7,217 nucleotides of DNA, from NCBI GenBank assembly GCA_027011725.1, contig JALUZQ010000191.1, forward strand, positions 1 to 7,217, read 5' to 3'. The DNA comes from Sulfurimonas sp. Lineage in GTDB: Bacteria > Campylobacterota > Campylobacteria > Campylobacterales > Sulfurimonadaceae. The notes beneath the pieces are model-generated. The model was not told where the DNA came from and did no database searches. It worked only from the letters and a program-made list of their open reading frames with translations. The position numbers and the translations under genes were made by a program. How positions within the stretch are numbered: the first letter of the stretch is position 1; every line of letters begins with the position of its first letter. Of this stretch, positions 5,617-7,217 are shown one piece after another.

Positions 5617-6578
5617 ACTTTACTCCACAGTTTTTTATTGAGATTTAACTCTTTGACGACACCTACAGCGAGATGCAGGGTTTTTAAATACTCCATTGCT
5701 ATTTTATACTTTAAAAGTGAATGAAATACAGAAGCTTCAAAAAGATCTTTGTTGTAAGCGATGGCAAGGTAGATATTTCCTCCCACAAATGAGGCATAAA
5801 GAGGATGTTTTGACTGCTTTTGATAGTGCAGTAACTTTTGCATAAGTGTATGTGTAAGAATGTAGCGTGCTTCGACTTGATCTGTCGAATAGACCACAAA
5901 CTCTTTTTCAAACTCTGGGTTATCCATCTTTACAAGTTCATTTCTTGAAAAGTTGTTTGACTGCAGCCAATTCCCTACCAAATCACCAAAAGTGCTTTGC
6001 GCACTGTCAGGCAAAACAACGGTTTGACCTTTGAAGTTTTTGTTAAATTCACTGACTATGAAAAGCCCCTGAAACATTGTTGTCCAGGAGGTATTGTTTT
6101 TTGAGTCTTTATGCCTTTTTTCTGCATGAAAATCTGAAAACTGAATAGGTACGCCATCAATTTTACCACGGATGTAGTCATTGCCACTTACTCTGTCGGG
6201 GCGGGAGGTAAATAGCCTTGAGCGTGTAAAGTATGTCTCATCTACATGCCTTTGCGGCAGATACTCAAGATTTTCATCAAGCTCTTTTATAAGTGGAGCG
6301 ATGATTTTCTCTTTAAAAGTGCTTTTGTACTCCTTTACAAGGTATTTGTATAAAATAGCCCCGAATGTAAACGCAGCGAAGCAGAAAAAGAGAAATATAT
6401 CTATTTGCCCATTGCTCTGTTTCAAAATAAGTAAGCCTATAAACGCAGCAATGCCAACATAAACAACACCGAGTTTGATGATTCTCTTTTTGACAGCTTC
6501 ACGCTCAGATTCGAGCTCTTGCAAGACAGGGTAGAGCGTTTTGTAGTAAAAGTCTGTCAGTTCACTTATGCTTTTCAT
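5613..6578 (-). CDS. DUF3137 domain membrane protein, partner gene of lemA
   Basis: A 321-residue protein of the DUF3137 family; function unknown, but members are often encoded next to lemA, as here. A helical N-terminus (1-33, charged, coiled-coil-like) precedes two membrane helices at about 35-53 and 60-80 with a short loop, so the N-terminus and the large C-terminal domain are probably both cytoplasmic. Conserved-looking blocks are SRLFTSRPDRVSGNDYIRGK (120-139), DGVPIQFSDFHAE (141-153), FQGLFIVSEFNKNFKGQTVV (169-188) and EFEKEFVVYSTDQVEARYIL (222-241). No catalytic motif is recognised. The ATG follows the lemA stop codon by two bases and has no clear ribosome site of its own, which suggests translation coupled to lemA. 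Its 3' end overlaps the YtfJ-family gene by four bases. Confidence 0.88.
   Translation of the reverse strand: MKSISELTDFYYKTLYPVLQELESEREAVKKRIIKLGVVYVGIAAFIGLLILKQSNGQIDIFLFFCFAAFTFGAILYKYLVKEYKSTFKEKIIAPLIKELDENLEYLPQRHVDETYFTRSRLFTSRPDRVSGNDYIRGKIDGVPIQFSDFHAEKRHKDSKNNTSWTTMFQGLFIVSEFNKNFKGQTVVLPDSAQSTFGDLVGNWLQSNNFSRNELVKMDNPEFEKEFVVYSTDQVEARYILTHTLMQKLLHYQKQSKHPLYASFVGGNIYLAIAYNKDLFEASVFHSLLKYKIAMEYLKTLHLAVGVVKELNLNKKLWSKV
5623..5626 (-). promoter_or_regulatory. Ribosome binding site of the YtfJ-family gene
   Basis: GGAG on the reverse strand, six bases before the ATG at 5614-5616 and inside the last codons of the DUF3137 gene. It supports the overlapping ATGA start. Confidence 0.6.
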
Positions 6579-6580
6579 AT

Positions 6581-7138
6581 TTAGGTGTTAAAAAGCTCTT
6601 TTACATTGACATTCTTTCGCTCACTCTCATCTATTTCAAATACTTTTTTCGGTCGGTAGTGCATCATATTTGCAAGAATGTTTGTCGGTATCTGTTCAAG
6701 CGCATTGTTGTAGTCGGTAACAGCTTGGTTGTAGGCACGGCGCGCTGCCGCTATTTGTGCTTCTACTTCATTGAGTGAGTGTTGCAGGTGCAGGACATTT
6801 TCATTTGCTTTAAGCTCAGGGTAGTTCTCAACAGCCACCATTATAGAGCCAAGTGCAGCACTCATCTTGGCATCAAGTGCCATTTTATGCTCATTTGAAA
6901 TGTTTGGCTTATTTGCCTCAGCACGCAGTTTTGTGACTTCATTTAAAATGGACTTCTCATGCTCCATATATTTACTCACAGAAGCGACAAGGTTGGGGAT
7001 GAGGTCATAACGCTTTTTGAGCTGTGTATCGACAGCAGCAAAGATGTTGTCCACTTGATTTTTCTTTGCAACAAGTGAGTTGTACATTAATATGATGAGA
7101 ATTGCGATGACAATTAGAACAATCAACGGTGTTGACAT
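6581..7138 (-). CDS. lemA: LemA family protein
   Basis: A 185-residue LemA family protein, the usual length. One N-terminal membrane helix (about 3-19, TPLIVLIVIAILIILMY) is followed by the family signature: YNSLVAKKNQVDNIFAAVDT (19-38), LKKRYDLIPNLVASVSKYM (40-58) and EHEKSILNEVTKLRAEA (59-75). Further conserved parts are VAVENYPELKANENVLHLQ (101-119), AARRAYNQAVTDYNNALEQI (131-150) and PTNILANMMHYRPKKVFEI (151-169). The body is a helical bundle anchored to the inner membrane. Molecular function is not settled for the family; it is typically linked to other membrane or envelope proteins. The ATG at 7138 is fixed by AAGGAG six bases upstream, a site that overlaps the stop codon of the preceding ORF. 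It is followed after two bases by the DUF3137 gene. Confidence 0.95.
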   Translation of the reverse strand: MSTPLIVLIVIAILIILMYNSLVAKKNQVDNIFAAVDTQLKKRYDLIPNLVASVSKYMEHEKSILNEVTKLRAEANKPNISNEHKMALDAKMSAALGSIMVAVENYPELKANENVLHLQHSLNEVEAQIAAARRAYNQAVTDYNNALEQIPTNILANMMHYRPKKVFEIDESERKNVNVKELFNT

Positions 7139-7144
7139 GGAACA

Positions 7145-7150
7145 CTCCTT
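7145..7150 (-). promoter_or_regulatory. lemA ribosome binding site overlapping the upstream stop codon
   Basis: AAGGAG on the reverse strand, six bases before the lemA ATG. Its first two bases are part of the TAA stop (7149-7151) of the preceding ORF, so ribosomes ending there stop on the lemA initiation site. This points to an operon and fixes the lemA start. Confidence 0.7.
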
Positions 7151-7217
7151 AAAAATATTTGCTAATACCTACAAAAAACATAAGTTCATTGTTCACCGAA
7201 CTTGTACTCCAAAGAGG
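7149..7217 (-). CDS. C-terminal end of an upstream ORF, possibly an outer-membrane beta-barrel protein
   Basis: The reverse strand is open from the window edge for 22 codons to a TAA at 7149-7151. The last 15 residues read VNNELMFFVGISKYF. A final Phe preceded by alternating hydrophobic and polar residues (FVGISKYF) is the usual insertion signal of outer-membrane beta-barrel proteins, so this may be the last strand of such a protein. With so few residues the reading could be chance, but the match of its stop codon to the lemA ribosome site supports a real gene. The family cannot be named. It would be the gene preceding lemA in the same transcription unit. Confidence 0.5.
   Translation of the reverse strand, partial: PLWSTSSVNNELMFFVGISKYF

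Overview
The window looks like a chromosomal stretch from a member of the Campylobacterota (Epsilonproteobacteria), probably a free-living Sulfurimonas-like bacterium. Support is the AT-rich, tightly packed coding, TATAAT -10 boxes without good -35 boxes, strong AAGGAG-type ribosome sites, and protein types common in that group. From memory, Campylobacter jejuni also places valS close to an oppositely oriented UvrD/Rep-type helicase; I could not check this. There is no sign of an insertion sequence, phage, CRISPR array or RNA gene.

Left part (1-1189): on the minus strand lie the first 65 codons of valS (valyl-tRNA synthetase), cut by the window edge. Upstream of valS, 54 bp away, is a cytoplasmic diguanylate cyclase (GGDEF) with no I-site in the expected place. 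A 115-bp intergenic region with back-to-back promoters separates it from the next gene.

Middle (1190-4307): a 693-aa superfamily 1A helicase (UvrD/Rep/PcrA type) reads rightward and converges on an unrecognised 293-aa lipoprotein gene reading leftward. The only terminator-like hairpin between them uses the last codons of the helicase gene: the A-rich codons of its acidic tail give the U-tract for the opposite transcript. The lipoprotein has its own leader of about 127 bp.

Right part (4308-7217): a compact minus-strand cluster, in transcription order: the last 22 codons of an ORF that ends like an outer-membrane beta-barrel protein, lemA, a DUF3137 membrane protein, a YtfJ-family periplasmic redoxin-fold protein without cysteines, and an EI24/CysZ-like polytopic membrane protein. 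Gaps are +10, +2, -4 and +1 bp, so these genes are very probably co-transcribed and partly translationally coupled. Every product is predicted to be in or facing the cell envelope. The joint function is unknown, and this cluster is the best candidate in the window for an undescribed system.
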